A stretch of 64,000 nucleotides of DNA, from contig CAMDEA010000017.1 in assembly GCA_945893045.1 (NCBI GenBank), positions 1 through 64,000 of the forward strand, in the 5' to 3' direction. The notes under the pieces are model-generated. The model saw only the letters and a list, made by a program, of their open reading frames with translations, was not told the origin of the DNA and did no database searches. The DNA is from Planctomyces sp. SH-PL62. Lineage in GTDB: Bacteria > Planctomycetota > Planctomycetia > Planctomycetales > Planctomycetaceae. Each line of letters opens with the position of its first letter. Positions within the stretch are counted from its first letter, which is position 1. The position numbers were made by a program, and so were the translations under genes. Positions 6,720 through 19,116 of this stretch are shown here, piece after piece.

Positions 6720-9272
6720 TTAGTGATTGAAACGAAACTCCGCCGACGAGAGCAATCCCCAGACCATTTCTTGGATGGCGGGGACGCGGGCGGCGGCGCG
6801 AGATTGAAGGTACGTCGTGACCAGCGTGACCTCGTCGTCGGTCGGGCGGCGATTGAGGACGTGCAGGTACATGTCTTCGGCCAGCAGCTTCGGGTCTTGT
6901 TGCGCGTTGAGTGGAGCGGCCAGCACTCCCGCCCAATTATGGATCGTGCCGCCGTTGCCGTAGAACAATGCTTGATCGGCGGTCGCGTAGAAGACGTCCT
7001 GAGGTTGTCCGGCTCCGCCGCCGAACATCGCGACGAACGGGCCGGCATTGGCTCGGAGCAGTTTTTCAAAGATGTGTTCTTCGACCTGTCGTTCGCGTCC
7101 GCCGAGTGGCAATGGAACGGCGACAGGCGGTTTCGCGGCAGCCGCAGTTGCCGCAGCCTTGTCGATTTCTGCGTTCGCGGTCGCGGTCTGCATGCCGATG
7201 TAACCGGTCGCGCTCAGAGTGCTGGCCGTGAGTTGCTCCGGAGTCAGCGGCTTCAAGCTGGCGACGTAGAAGTGCTCGGTGCAGAACTGCGTGATCTGTT
7301 CGCGCGTCGCAGCGAGCTGGTCGGCGTCGGACTTCGCTTGCGGTTGAGTCGTCGCCAGCAGCGCTGTTACGTCGGTCACGGTCTTTTGAGCGGCAGTCTT
7401 CGCGGCTTCGTCAGTCGCTTGAGTCAGCATCTGTTGAGCGGTCGCGAGTTCGGATTGCTTCGCGACGAGCACCGCTTGCGACGCGGCAGCTTTCGCGATT
7501 TGTTCGTTGTAGCCGGCGAGCGTCTTCAGCCCGGTGATGCGTCGAGCAATGACGTTGCGGTTGGCGTTGTTGGCTCGAATCCCGACGGCGGCGGCTTCGG
7601 ACTTCTCGCGCGCGGCGTCGAGCTTCGCTTTTTCGGCGGTCCACTTCTCACGCACTGGATTGATCGCGGTCGCGGCGGTCGTGAAAGCGTCTCCCTTTGT
7701 CTTGGCAGCAACGGCTTGCGTGTCGCGAGTCTTTGTCAGCGCGACGACTTCATTGTTGAGCGCGGTCGCGCGAGCCTGAAAGAACTCGGTCGCTTTCTTC
7801 AGATCCGCGTCGTTCGGGATCTTCGCGAGAGCTTCCGCGGCTTTCGTCGCGACTTCCGTGAGCGGTTTGGCGGCGTCGGCCTTCGGAGCGATTTGTCCTT
7901 CCGTCTTCGCGACCACGTCGGCTGCGGCATCCCATTGTTTGCGAGCTTCGACGGCGGCGGCGGTCACTTTGTTGAGTTCATCTCGAACCGGCGAGACCGA
8001 CTTCTTCGCCGCATCGAACTCCAATTCGGTCGGCTTCGCGGCTTCCTTAGATTGGTCAATCGCTGCGGTGATTTCTTTCTGCTTCGCGTCGAGCGTCGCC
8101 AGCAGTGCGGTGGCTTGTTGCGACGCGGCGTTCCAATCGGCCGGGAGTTCTCCTGCTCGCTGATAGGTTTGCGTCAGCGCGATCTGGCGGAGGATTGTCT
8201 TCAGGTCGTACTTCGCGGCGATGACCTCGGCCGTCAGCAGGTCGAGCAGTTCCGGATGCGTTGGCGGGTTGTCCGAATGATTGAGGTCGAGCGGATGCAC
8301 GATGCCTCGGCCGAGCATCATCGCCCACAGCCGGTTCGCGAGGTTGCGATTGAATGGCCCGTTGTTGGTGGTCGTGATCGCCTCGGCCAGTTTCGTTCGG
8401 CGGCTGTACTTCGGGACCGGGCGAGTCTTGTCGGTCGGCTTGACGTTGTATTCCTCGCCGATCGGCAGCAACGGATCTTCGACGAACGTCCCGGCGGGGA
8501 CGCGCGGAGCGCTGACGCCCGACTCTTTCGTGAAGACCGACGTGAACGCCACATCGCCGTCGGCTTTCTCGCCCAGGAATTGTTTCTTGGCGGCCACATC
8601 GTTGAACATCACCGTGCGGACGACGAACGCCTGCACGCCGTAGTAATCGGCTTGCAGGAAGTCGTTGACTAACGGGCTGTCGTGACACTGAGCACATTGC
8701 AAATCGCGGCCGAAGAACAGCCGTCCGATGTCTCGTGTCACCAGATTCGGCTCGGCGGTGCGGTCGAGGAAAAACTTCGCGGCCGGCCGAGTTGCCGGAT
8801 CGACGCCGTCCGCCGCGACGATTTCGCGGACTAGTTGGTCGTAGGGCTTGTTGGCGAGAAACGACTCATACAAATACTTTTGCCACTCCGGCGAGGGGAC
8901 GTGCGCGTCGGCTCGGCGTTCCATCAGCATGGCGTCGAACGTGTTCGCCAGGTGCCGAGCGAATCGCGGGCTGGCCAGCAGCTTCTCGATCAGCTTCGAC
9001 CGCTTATCGGGAGCCGGGTCGTCCAGAAATGCTTTCGCCTCCGGCCCCGTCGGAGTCATCCCGTTGAGGTCGAGGCTCACTCGCCGCAGGAATTCGGAAT
9101 CGGAGCAAACGACCGCGACCGGCGCGAGTGGAGCGGCATTCACCAACTGGTCGATCCGCTGATGCAACGGCGCTGGAGCCTGAGCGAACGCAGACAAAGA
9201 CACCGCGAAAAACATCGCGGCAAACGCGACCGGTCGAACGGAAAGTAGTGACCAGGAATTTCTTGCCGGCAT
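6720..9272 (-). CDS. DUF1549/DUF1553 protein with CxxCH motif and coiled-coil insertion
   Basis: 850 residues from the ATG at 9272, chosen because GGAGG lies eight bases upstream and a signal peptide follows (VRPVAFAAMFFAVSLSAFAQ). The frame upstream of it is not supported. The DUF1549 (PSCyt2) part shows LRRVSLDLNGMTPT and a CAQCHDSP motif, a potential c-type haem site. The DUF1553 (PSD1) part begins at FNRNLANRLWAMMLGRGIVHP and ends with the usual AEDMYLHVLNRRPTDDE segment. Between the two halves of DUF1553 lies an Ala/Lys/Glu-rich stretch of about 240 residues, strongly predicted to be coiled coil, which is unusual. It forms the standard pair with the following DUF1501 gene. Molecular function is unknown. 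Confidence 0.9.
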   Translation of the reverse strand: MPARNSWSLLSVRPVAFAAMFFAVSLSAFAQAPAPLHQRIDQLVNAAPLAPVAVVCSDSEFLRRVSLDLNGMTPTGPEAKAFLDDPAPDKRSKLIEKLLASPRFARHLANTFDAMLMERRADAHVPSPEWQKYLYESFLANKPYDQLVREIVAADGVDPATRPAAKFFLDRTAEPNLVTRDIGRLFFGRDLQCAQCHDSPLVNDFLQADYYGVQAFVVRTVMFNDVAAKKQFLGEKADGDVAFTSVFTKESGVSAPRVPAGTFVEDPLLPIGEEYNVKPTDKTRPVPKYSRRTKLAEAITTTNNGPFNRNLANRLWAMMLGRGIVHPLDLNHSDNPPTHPELLDLLTAEVIAAKYDLKTILRQIALTQTYQRAGELPADWNAASQQATALLATLDAKQKEITAAIDQSKEAAKPTELEFDAAKKSVSPVRDELNKVTAAAVEARKQWDAAADVVAKTEGQIAPKADAAKPLTEVATKAAEALAKIPNDADLKKATEFFQARATALNNEVVALTKTRDTQAVAAKTKGDAFTTAATAINPVREKWTAEKAKLDAAREKSEAAAVGIRANNANRNVIARRITGLKTLAGYNEQIAKAAASQAVLVAKQSELATAQQMLTQATDEAAKTAAQKTVTDVTALLATTQPQAKSDADQLAATREQITQFCTEHFYVASLKPLTPEQLTASTLSATGYIGMQTATANAEIDKAAATAAAAKPPVAVPLPLGGRERQVEEHIFEKLLRANAGPFVAMFGGGAGQPQDVFYATADQALFYGNGGTIHNWAGVLAAPLNAQQDPKLLAEDMYLHVLNRRPTDDEVTLVTTYLQSRAAARVPAIQEMVWGLLSSAEFRFNH

Positions 9273-9534
9273 CCGGTGAGCCTCCGGCGAATCAGGTGGG
9301 AACCGAGTCAGGCGGGAGAGGCCAGCAACGGCCTCCAATTGGTATCGGCTGATGCGTACCGTAGGCCGGTCGCCAGACATCGTCAACCAGAACACCTTGC
9401 CGAGTCAGCCTCAACGGCCAGAAACTGGTCCGGTCGTGACGGTCGTAGACCTGTCACTCCGCGACAGGAAAGTTGTCGCCGCACTCACCAGACTGCGAAT
9501 GCTTCCGCGCGAAGAGACCGCGCTCTGGCGAACT

Positions 9535-9643
9535 TGTTGAAAAAGTCGGAGACATGTAACCCGAAGCGTCAGCGAGGGTCGGAATCGCCGAGAAATCACA
9601 ATTCAAACTCCCTCGCTGACGCTTCGGGTTACATTTTTCAACA
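9535..9643. repeat. long palindromic element with TGTTGAAAAA ends
   Basis: The outer ends are TGTTGAAAAA (9535) and TTTTTCAACA (to 9643). Inside are complementary arms reading TGTAACCCGAAGCGTCAGCG, then AGGG (9555-9578), and CCCTCGCTGACGCTTCGGGT, then TACA (9610-9633). The element fills most of the gap between the DUF1549/1553 gene and hrpA. The rest of 9273-9660 shows no gene; a small hairpin built on CCTGTC/GACAGG is near 9451-9470. Confidence 0.85.
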
Positions 9644-9660
9644 GGCTGTGGCGAACGGGG

Positions 9661-12600
9661 CTACCGAATTTGCTCCCATTGTTTGTCCCAGCGCTGCGGC
9701 GAGATCGGGATTGCGGTTCGCAGTTCTTGGGCGAACAGCGACACGCGTAATTCCTCCAGCATCCAGTGGCAGGTTGCGAGTTCCGGTTCGTGACAGCCGG
9801 CTTGTTTCGCGCTGTCCAGTCGCGCGAGCAGCTTGCGCCAGCGTGGTTCGATGTCGGTCATCGCGCGTTGATCGCGAGCTTGTCCGGCGGCGGCGTTTTT
9901 TTTGAGCCGTACCGCGATGCCTTGGAAGTAGCGCGGGAATTGTTGCAGCCAATCCCACGCGGTTGTGGTGAGGAAGCCCGCCTCGGTCAGTCGCGCGAGC
10001 TGTTCTCGGCAATCGGCGACGGCGGTTTGAGCGAACGGCAGCCGGCAGCCGGTGACCGCCTGGCGTGCTTCCGTGTAGGCGGCGATCAGCGGTCCGATGA
10101 GCTGCATGACCTCTTGGACGGCGGCCGGAATTTGCGCCTTCGCCGCGCGGACTCGATCCTGAAATTGCGATTTCGTTCGCGGCGTAGGATGGGCAGGAGT
10201 GCCCATCCTACTTCCAAAGAACGCCCGCTCGGCGATCAACTCGATCAGCATCTGCGACAACTGTCCTTTGTCCGGCAGAGTCGCTGTCAGCATTTGCCAT
10301 CTGCCCAGCTCGGGCAGGTGCTGCACCTGCCGCTTCAACTCTTTGGAGGCGGCGATGACAAAAAGCCGTCGCAGGCCGAGCCGCGTATCGAACGCCGCGC
10401 GTTCCGCCGAATCGGCCAAGCGCAGCGAGACGTTCTCACCACGATCGACCAGCGACGGATAGCCCTTCAAATTCAGGCCGCCATGTTCGAGATCCACCGA
10501 CGGCGGCAGCACATCGAAATCCCAATCGGTCAGTCCGTCGCGGTTCCACTGCGAGTGGTCGATCGCCGAAAAACTCGCCGACGCTTTCGCGCCGAGTTGC
10601 GTTCGCAGTTGGCTGAGGTCGCGGCTGACTCCCAACGTCTGGCCATCCGCGCCGAGCAACTTGACGCTGATCCGCAAATGCGGCGGCAAGTCTTCTTCGC
10701 GAATCTCGCCGGGATCAATCCGCTGGCCGCTCAGCTTGGTGAGCACTGCCGCGACGGCCGCGTTGACGTCTCCCTCGCCGAACTTGATCTGCTTGAGCAC
10801 TGCCTTGGCCGTCTCCGGAACGGGGACGAACAGCCGCCGCCGTTCTTTCGGCAACGATTTAATCAGCGCGATGACTTTCTCTTCGAGCAATCCCGGAACA
10901 AGCCAACCAAGACGTAGCGGATCGAGTTGATTCAATCCTTCTTGCGGCACGGTGATCGTAATCCCGTCATCCGCCTCGCCCGGTTCGAGTTTGTATTCCA
11001 GCGGGACTTGAATGTGCTGGAGCTTCAACGTCTCCGGGAAGTCCTCGGCCGAGGCGGCAGCACGCTCCGGGTTGAGTAAGTCTTCGCGTGACAAGAAGAG
11101 CGAGCGTTCGTTGGTCGTGAGTTGGTCGCCGTACCGCGACCGTGAGGGAGTGGCTACCGGTGCGATTGGCACATCTTCGCACAGGCCGCTCCCTAACGGT
11201 CGCGGTACGGCTTTGTCAGCGCTGGACCGCTGCTGGCACCACTTCAGCAGGCTCGGCCCATCGACGACGTCATTGGGAATGCGTTGCTCGTAGAACTCCA
11301 GCAGCGCGTCTTCGCCTTTCAGGAAATCCGCGCGGCGTGACTTCACTCGCAGCACTTCCAGTTCGTCGATCAGCTTCGCGTTGTGGATAAAGAACGGCGC
11401 GGTGCAGTCGAAGTCCCGTTCGACCAAACCGTGTTGAATCAACAACCGCCGTGCAGCGACGGGATCAATCCGACCTAACCGCACTTTGCGGCGTGGCACG
11501 ATCGTCAGTCCGAACAACGAGACGCGCTCGAACGCCATCGCCGAGCCTGCCGCGCGGTCCCAATGCGGCTCGCTGTGAGTCCGCGTGACGAGATGCTCGG
11601 CCAGCGATTCGATCCAGGCCGGATCGATCCGCGCGACCGTTCGCAGATACCGCTTGCTGGTCTCGATCAACTCCGCCGCCACGATCCATTTGGGCTTCGA
11701 GCCAAACGTTCCCGACCCCGGCCAGACGACTCCTTTCATTCCTCCGGCCGCCGTGTACTCGGTCGATTCGCTCTCGCGATTTGCGATGCTGGCGAGGAAC
11801 CCCGTCAGCAACGCGCGATGAATTGGCTCCTGGAGTGCGGCGGCTTGACGCCGCCCTCCATTCATTGGCACTGGCGGCGTTCGATCTCGAATCGGGGCGT
11901 CGCTCGCGCGATTGATGGAGGGCGGCGTCGAGCCGCCGCACTCCAGGGAGTCACGCCACTGACGCTGTCCGACTTTCAATCCGTTCTCTTGAGCCAGCTC
12001 GACCAACTGCCGATGCACGTCGGCCCACTCCCGCAACCGATTGAAGTTTAGAAAGTTCTGCAAGCACGCCTTTCGCACCTGACTCTTCGAAAGCGTGTCC
12101 TTCAGGTGATGGAAGAAATCCCACAGCTTCAAGAGGCTGAGGAAATCCGAATCGGGATGTTGAAACGGCTTGTGCTTCTCATCGGCCGCCTGCTGTTTGT
12201 CGAGCGGCCGTTCGCGCGGGTCTTGAGCCTCCAGCGCGGCGGCGATGATCAAGATGTCGTGCAGGCAAGCTTCATCGTGTCCCGCGACGATCAGCCGCGC
12301 GATCCGTGGATCGACCGGCAATCGCGCCAGCTTGCGGCCGAGTTCGGTGAGTTCGTTCCGCTCGTTGACCGCTCCGAGTTCAAACAGTGTTTTGTAGCCG
12401 TCGCGAATCGCCGTTGGCTTTGGCGGTTCGAGAAACGGAAAGTCTTCGATCGCTCCGAGATTGAGCGACTGCGTTTGCAGAATTACGGACGCGAGGTTCG
12501 TGCGCAGAATTTCTGGCGGAGTGAATCGCTCGCGAGTGTTGTAGTCCGCTTCGTCGAACAGCCGGATGCAGATCCCCGGCCCGATGCGTCCGCAGCGCCC

Positions 12601-13899
12601 TTTGCGTTGGTCGGCCGATGCCTGCGAGATCGGCTCGATGGGCAGCCGTTGCATCTTGCTGCGCGCCGAGTACCGGCTGATGCGCGCCGTGCCGGTGTCG
12701 ATGACCGCTCGAATCCCGGGGACGGTCAGCGAGGATTCGGCGACGTTCGTGGCGATGACGATTCTTTGCTGGCCGGCTCGCGGTTCAAAGACACGCTGCT
12801 GTTCGGCGAGCGTCAGCCGAGCATACAGCGGCAGGATCTCGACATCGGCATTGGTCCCTTTGCGTCCGCCCGTGATTTGGAACCGTGCTCGCAGCAACTT
12901 CGCTGTTTCATGAATGTCCCACTCCGTCGGCTGAAAGATCAGGATGTCCCACAAGCCTTCGGCGGCGAGTTCCTCGACCGCTGCGAGGATCGCTTGCTGC
13001 GGATCGATGTCGTCCGTTTCTTGGCGAACGGGGGGCGTCAGCCCCTTGGTTTGATCGGAGCCGCGATCGCTTTCAACCAGGGGGCTGACGCCCCCCGTTC
13101 GCCGATATTCGGCCGAACCGCGCCAGCGGGTTTCGACCGGGTACATCCGGCCGGAGACCTCCAGGATCGGAGCGGGATGACTCGGCGATCCGAAGTGCTC
13201 CGCGAAACGCGCCGCGTCGATCGTCGCCGACGTGATGATGACCTTCAGGTCCGGCCGCCTCGGTAGCAGACGCTTCAAATAGCCGAGCATGAAGTCGATG
13301 TTCAAACTTCGCTCGTGAGCTTCATCGACGATGAGCGTGTCGTACTGATCGAGGAACCGGTCGCCGCGCGTCTCGGCCAGCAGCACGCCGTCGGTCATCA
13401 GCTTGATGAGCGTGTTCGGCTGCGTCGCGTCGGTGAAGCGGATTTTGAAACCGACCGTGCTGCCGAGCGTCGTCTTCAGTTCGTCCGCCACGCGAGCGGC
13501 AATCGTCCGCGCGGCGACTCGGCGTGGCTGCGTGTGGCCGATCAAGCCGGAGACGCCGCGGCCTAATGACAGGCAGAGCTTCGGTAACTGTGTGGACTTT
13601 CCCGACCCGGTCTCGCCGCACACGATGACGACGGGATGATCGCGGATGGCCGCTTCAATCTCGGCACGTTTGGACAAGATCGGCAGCTCGGCATCGAACT
13701 CGATCTTCGGCACGCTGGCGAGTCGGCGTTCGCGTCGCTCGGCTGATCGACGGAACTCGGCTTCAAACTTGGCGAGCAACTTGTCGAACGGACGCTGTGA
13801 CTGTTGGGCCGCGCTCAACTCACGCAGCATCCGTCGGAGCCGATGCCGATCACTCTGCATGGTCTCGGCGAGACGGCGTTCCCAGTCGGAAAATGACAT
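9661..13899 (-). CDS. hrpA: ATP-dependent RNA helicase HrpA, with four repeat-encoded insertions
   Basis: 1412 residues against about 1300 for E. coli HrpA, a DEAH-box helicase that rescues stalled ribosomes. Walker A GETGSGKST is at residues 95-103 and DEAH at 192-195. SATIDAARFAEHF follows, then the helicase C domain (VIATNVAESSLTVPGI, QRKGRCGRIGPG), the HA2 and OB regions, and the DUF3418 C-terminal part (TDWDFDVLP). Four different palindromic repeats lie inside the reading frame without breaking it, at about residues 266-293, 652-690, 898-923 and 1230-1239. These account for roughly 100 of the extra residues and sit between conserved blocks. The frame is intact throughout, so I regard the gene as functional. 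Confidence 0.95.
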   Translation of the reverse strand: MSFSDWERRLAETMQSDRHRLRRMLRELSAAQQSQRPFDKLLAKFEAEFRRSAERRERRLASVPKIEFDAELPILSKRAEIEAAIRDHPVVIVCGETGSGKSTQLPKLCLSLGRGVSGLIGHTQPRRVAARTIAARVADELKTTLGSTVGFKIRFTDATQPNTLIKLMTDGVLLAETRGDRFLDQYDTLIVDEAHERSLNIDFMLGYLKRLLPRRPDLKVIITSATIDAARFAEHFGSPSHPAPILEVSGRMYPVETRWRGSAEYRRTGGVSPLVESDRGSDQTKGLTPPVRQETDDIDPQQAILAAVEELAAEGLWDILIFQPTEWDIHETAKLLRARFQITGGRKGTNADVEILPLYARLTLAEQQRVFEPRAGQQRIVIATNVAESSLTVPGIRAVIDTGTARISRYSARSKMQRLPIEPISQASADQRKGRCGRIGPGICIRLFDEADYNTRERFTPPEILRTNLASVILQTQSLNLGAIEDFPFLEPPKPTAIRDGYKTLFELGAVNERNELTELGRKLARLPVDPRIARLIVAGHDEACLHDILIIAAALEAQDPRERPLDKQQAADEKHKPFQHPDSDFLSLLKLWDFFHHLKDTLSKSQVRKACLQNFLNFNRLREWADVHRQLVELAQENGLKVGQRQWRDSLECGGSTPPSINRASDAPIRDRTPPVPMNGGRRQAAALQEPIHRALLTGFLASIANRESESTEYTAAGGMKGVVWPGSGTFGSKPKWIVAAELIETSKRYLRTVARIDPAWIESLAEHLVTRTHSEPHWDRAAGSAMAFERVSLFGLTIVPRRKVRLGRIDPVAARRLLIQHGLVERDFDCTAPFFIHNAKLIDELEVLRVKSRRADFLKGEDALLEFYEQRIPNDVVDGPSLLKWCQQRSSADKAVPRPLGSGLCEDVPIAPVATPSRSRYGDQLTTNERSLFLSREDLLNPERAAASAEDFPETLKLQHIQVPLEYKLEPGEADDGITITVPQEGLNQLDPLRLGWLVPGLLEEKVIALIKSLPKERRRLFVPVPETAKAVLKQIKFGEGDVNAAVAAVLTKLSGQRIDPGEIREEDLPPHLRISVKLLGADGQTLGVSRDLSQLRTQLGAKASASFSAIDHSQWNRDGLTDWDFDVLPPSVDLEHGGLNLKGYPSLVDRGENVSLRLADSAERAAFDTRLGLRRLFVIAASKELKRQVQHLPELGRWQMLTATLPDKGQLSQMLIELIAERAFFGSRMGTPAHPTPRTKSQFQDRVRAAKAQIPAAVQEVMQLIGPLIAAYTEARQAVTGCRLPFAQTAVADCREQLARLTEAGFLTTTAWDWLQQFPRYFQGIAVRLKKNAAAGQARDQRAMTDIEPRWRKLLARLDSAKQAGCHEPELATCHWMLEELRVSLFAQELRTAIPISPQRWDKQWEQIR
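10184..10211. repeat. palindrome inside hrpA (12-base arms)
   Basis: Perfect arms GTAGGATGGGCA (10184-10195) and TGCCCATCCTAC (10200-10211) with a 4-base loop. It is translated as part of HrpA at about residues 1230-1239. Confidence 0.9.
11131..11208. repeat. palindrome inside hrpA (21-base arms)
   Basis: Arms 11131-11151 (GTACCGCGACCGTGAGGGAG, then T) and 11188-11208 are inverted copies with one mismatch. The 36-base spacer is also in frame. It is translated as HrpA residues of about 898-923. Confidence 0.88.
11830..11946. repeat. palindrome inside hrpA (32-base arms)
   Basis: Arms 11830-11861 and 11915-11946 are near-perfect inverted copies built on CTGGAGTGCGGCGGC. They are translated on the hrpA strand as LECGGSTPPSI and its reverse partner NGGRRQAAALQEP, at about residues 652-690. 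Confidence 0.9.
13023..13103. repeat. palindrome inside hrpA (23-base arms)
   Basis: Perfect arms 13023-13045 and 13081-13103, built on GGCGAACGGGGGGCGTCAGC, then CCC. It is translated as TGGVSPL ... KGLTPPVR at about residues 266-293, between the two RecA-like domains of HrpA. Confidence 0.92.
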
Positions 13900-13951
13900 C
13901 GACGTTTCGGGCTTATGGGTGCGAGTCGAGCGGGAGGAAGAGGCTCACGCG

Positions 13952-14467
<516 letters not shown>

Positions 14468-14639
14468 GGTTGTACCTCAAAGCATTGAATGTCATGCCAT
14501 TGTTGGAATCGTCATCAGGATACCCTGTCGAGCCGGTATTTAGGGGAACTGATTTCTGAAAAAATGGAATGCGTGGTTGAAGTCCAGCGGTCAGTCCGAA
14601 ATTGTCGATTCTTGAAAGCTTGCGGTCCAAACGGGAAGT

Positions 14640-15248
14640 TCACGGGACAAGTTCCGCAACGGGAATTGTCCGTGGAGTTTCTCCCGGAATGGACAACGTG
14701 AGCGACTCCGAGCGTGAGAAGCTCTGCTCGCTGGCATAGTCGGCATCTCGCCCAGTGCCAACCGGGTCACGAAAAACTTCGATCAGGGAATCGACCAGGT
14801 TGATGATCCAATACTCGCGAATGCTCGCGCGGGCGTAGAGACGCCGCTTTTCTCGATCGGCGGCGAGAGACGTGTCGGCCACTTCAATAACCAGCGCTGC
14901 ATCAGCTCCGGTCGGATGCCGATCCGCGTAGTCCAGGATGCTCCCACGCACGATCGCCAGGTCCGGTTCCGGAACACTGTCGTCCGTCTCCAGCGAGCAT
15001 TGATTACGGCAATGCCAACCGGGAGGCAACTCGCGTTGCAGGAGAGATTGTGTCCAAGTGACGCGACTGTCGTGCGGCGGGTTCTTGGGCATCTTTTCGA
15101 CAATCCACCCTTCCAGCAATTCGAAGTTGTCGTCTTCCGCGAATCGACCAGCCTCCGTCCACCTGCGGTACTCAGCCACCGAAAACCGGCGCAACGGCCA
15201 TGCCGGTCGCTCGATCTTCGTCAGTGTTGGAGACAAAAGTGTGGACAT
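14640..15248 (-). CDS. Uma2 family (DUF820) PD-(D/E)xK nuclease-like protein
   Basis: 202 residues from the ATG at 15248. The frame continues 25 codons further upstream but with no family-like residues. Uma2/DUF820 proteins share the restriction-endonuclease fold. Visible landmarks are FELLEGWIVEKMP near the N-terminus, VPEPDLAIVRG with the acidic residue, and ALVIEVADTSLAADREKRR followed by YARASIREYWIINL, giving the D ... ExD/K-like core. Family members are numerous in planctomycetes and cyanobacteria with no established role. About 190 bases of unassigned sequence separate it from the divergent ppdK. Confidence 0.9.
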   Translation of the reverse strand: MSTLLSPTLTKIERPAWPLRRFSVAEYRRWTEAGRFAEDDNFELLEGWIVEKMPKNPPHDSRVTWTQSLLQRELPPGWHCRNQCSLETDDSVPEPDLAIVRGSILDYADRHPTGADAALVIEVADTSLAADREKRRLYARASIREYWIINLVDSLIEVFRDPVGTGRDADYASEQSFSRSESLTLSIPGETPRTIPVAELVP

Positions 15249-15513
15249 TGTGAGGCCCTGCTCATCGACGAAATCGGATTCCGCTCGCACGTCATCGACC
15301 CGGTCACTCCGACACTGTTCCACGGCACAGCCTTACTGTCAAGCAGCGGATGGGGTTGCTTGAGAAGGCCGCAGGCGGTCGCTAATTTGCCCCGCTTGCT
15401 GCGCCACGGCTGGCCTCGGTTGGGCAACGTTCGCCCCCACTTTGTGGTTGATTGACCTGGGCGGATCGTGTTTTGAGCCGGCGGTGCGGCGCTTACTTCA
15501 AGGGAAAGATTTC

Positions 15514-18237
<2,724 letters not shown>

Positions 18238-18241
18238 CCTT

Positions 18242-18272
18242 GCAGGGTGGGTCGAGTCATCGAGACCCACCA
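18242..18272. repeat. short palindromic repeat after ppdK
   Basis: GGTGGGTC and GACCCACC flank a short centre. It is the same family as 85-159 but reduced to a single hairpin. It begins five bases after the ppdK stop and may work as a terminator. Confidence 0.7.
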
Positions 18273-18420
18273 CTCAAACCAAAATCTCAAACGCCCAGCC
18301 CTTCAAACGGCTGGGCGTTTTTGTTGGAAGAGAGAAAAGTTATGGGAACACTAATCTCCACTAATCAACGCTAATCTGATTCTGTCCGAATTAGCGAAGA
18401 TTAGCGTCGATTAGTGTTCC
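18268..18420. repeat. composite repeat upstream of the GxxExxY gene (left copy)
   Basis: The first part contains a terminator-like hairpin, CGCCCAGCC/GGCTGGGCG followed by TTTTTG. The second part (18345-18420) is a palindrome: GGAACACTAATC and AACGCTAATC pair with GATTAGTGTTCC and GATTAGCGTC. A second copy over its full length is at 23619-23772, and a version of the second part lies downstream of the GxxExxY gene at 18851-18949. Confidence 0.88.
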
Positions 18421-18450
18421 AAATCATTTCTTGCATGAAGGGACGAAAGC

Positions 18451-18861
18451 ATGTTCAAAGAAGAAGGCTACAAACTGATGGGAGCCGCGTTTGAGGTTTA
18501 CAACCAGCTTGGCTACGGCATGGCGGAGGAGGTCTATCAGCAGTGCCTCGAAATCGAGTTGCAGTTGCGCGGCATTCCGTTTCGATCCAAGCACGAACTT
18601 CGTTTGATCTACAAAGAGCATCAAATCGAAACCGTCTACAAGCCCGACCTATTCGTTTACGAAGGGATCGTCGTTGAATTGAAAGCGGTCACCGAGCTGA
18701 CCTCGGATCACGAAGCCCAACTCTTCAACTACATGCGCATCGCCCGCCAGCCGGTCGGCTACCTGCTCAACTTCGGCCACAAAGGCGAGCTGCAATGGAA
18801 ACGCTTCGTCCTGTCCGATCTGCATCCGGCTCCGGCACAAGCAGGAATTTTGGAACGCTAA
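18451..18861 (+). CDS. GxxExxY family PD-(D/E)xK nuclease-like protein
   Basis: 136 residues. The name-giving motif is seen in GMAEEVY at about residues 24-30, and the nuclease-like core in KPDLFVYEGIVVELKA (Asp, then Glu-x-Lys). Family members are widely scattered among bacteria with no proven role. The gene is bracketed by related palindromic repeats (18345-18420 and 18851-18949), and its TAA stop (18859-18861) lies inside the right-hand repeat, which also codes the last residues. No clear ribosome-binding site is seen. The arrangement suggests the gene moved together with the repeat; this is inference. Confidence 0.9.
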   Translation: MFKEEGYKLMGAAFEVYNQLGYGMAEEVYQQCLEIELQLRGIPFRSKHELRLIYKEHQIETVYKPDLFVYEGIVVELKAVTELTSDHEAQLFNYMRIARQPVGYLLNFGHKGELQWKRFVLSDLHPAPAQAGILER

Positions 18862-18949
18862 TCTCCACTGATCTTCGCTAATCAAGACGGGGAACACTGT
18901 GCCTTTCCCTTTGTCCCCATCAGTGAAGATCAGCGTCGATTAGTGTTCC
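18851..18949. repeat. palindromic repeat downstream of the GxxExxY gene
   Basis: It starts GGAACGCTAATCTCCACTGA and ends CAGCGTCGATTAGTGTTCC, with inverted ends matching the repeat at 18345-18420. A middle portion contains GGGGAACA/TTCCCTTTGTCCCC-like pairing. The remainder of 18950-19116 shows no gene. Confidence 0.82.
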
Positions 18950-19116
18950 TCGCAGTCGTTCTTCATCTCCCGCCGTTGCCGAGCTTCGTCATTAGACATC
19001 TCGCCCATGCCTTTACTCAATCAGCAGACTCCGCAAACGCAAATTCAACAAGAACACTTCGGGATTTCGTTCATGCGCTCGCGCCGTGAGTGTGACCATT
19101 GAACGGGCTTGGTGAA

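Noticed and set aside
6687-8672. 661-residue plus-strand ORF opposite the DUF1549/DUF1553 gene
   Set aside because: It is entirely antisense to a well-supported gene; its Arg/Leu/Gly-rich composition fits a shadow frame.
12106-13266. 386-residue plus-strand ORF opposite hrpA, and 38107-39981, 22039-23421 and 3567-4457 likewise
   Set aside because: All are fully antisense to conserved genes and have no recognisable domain.
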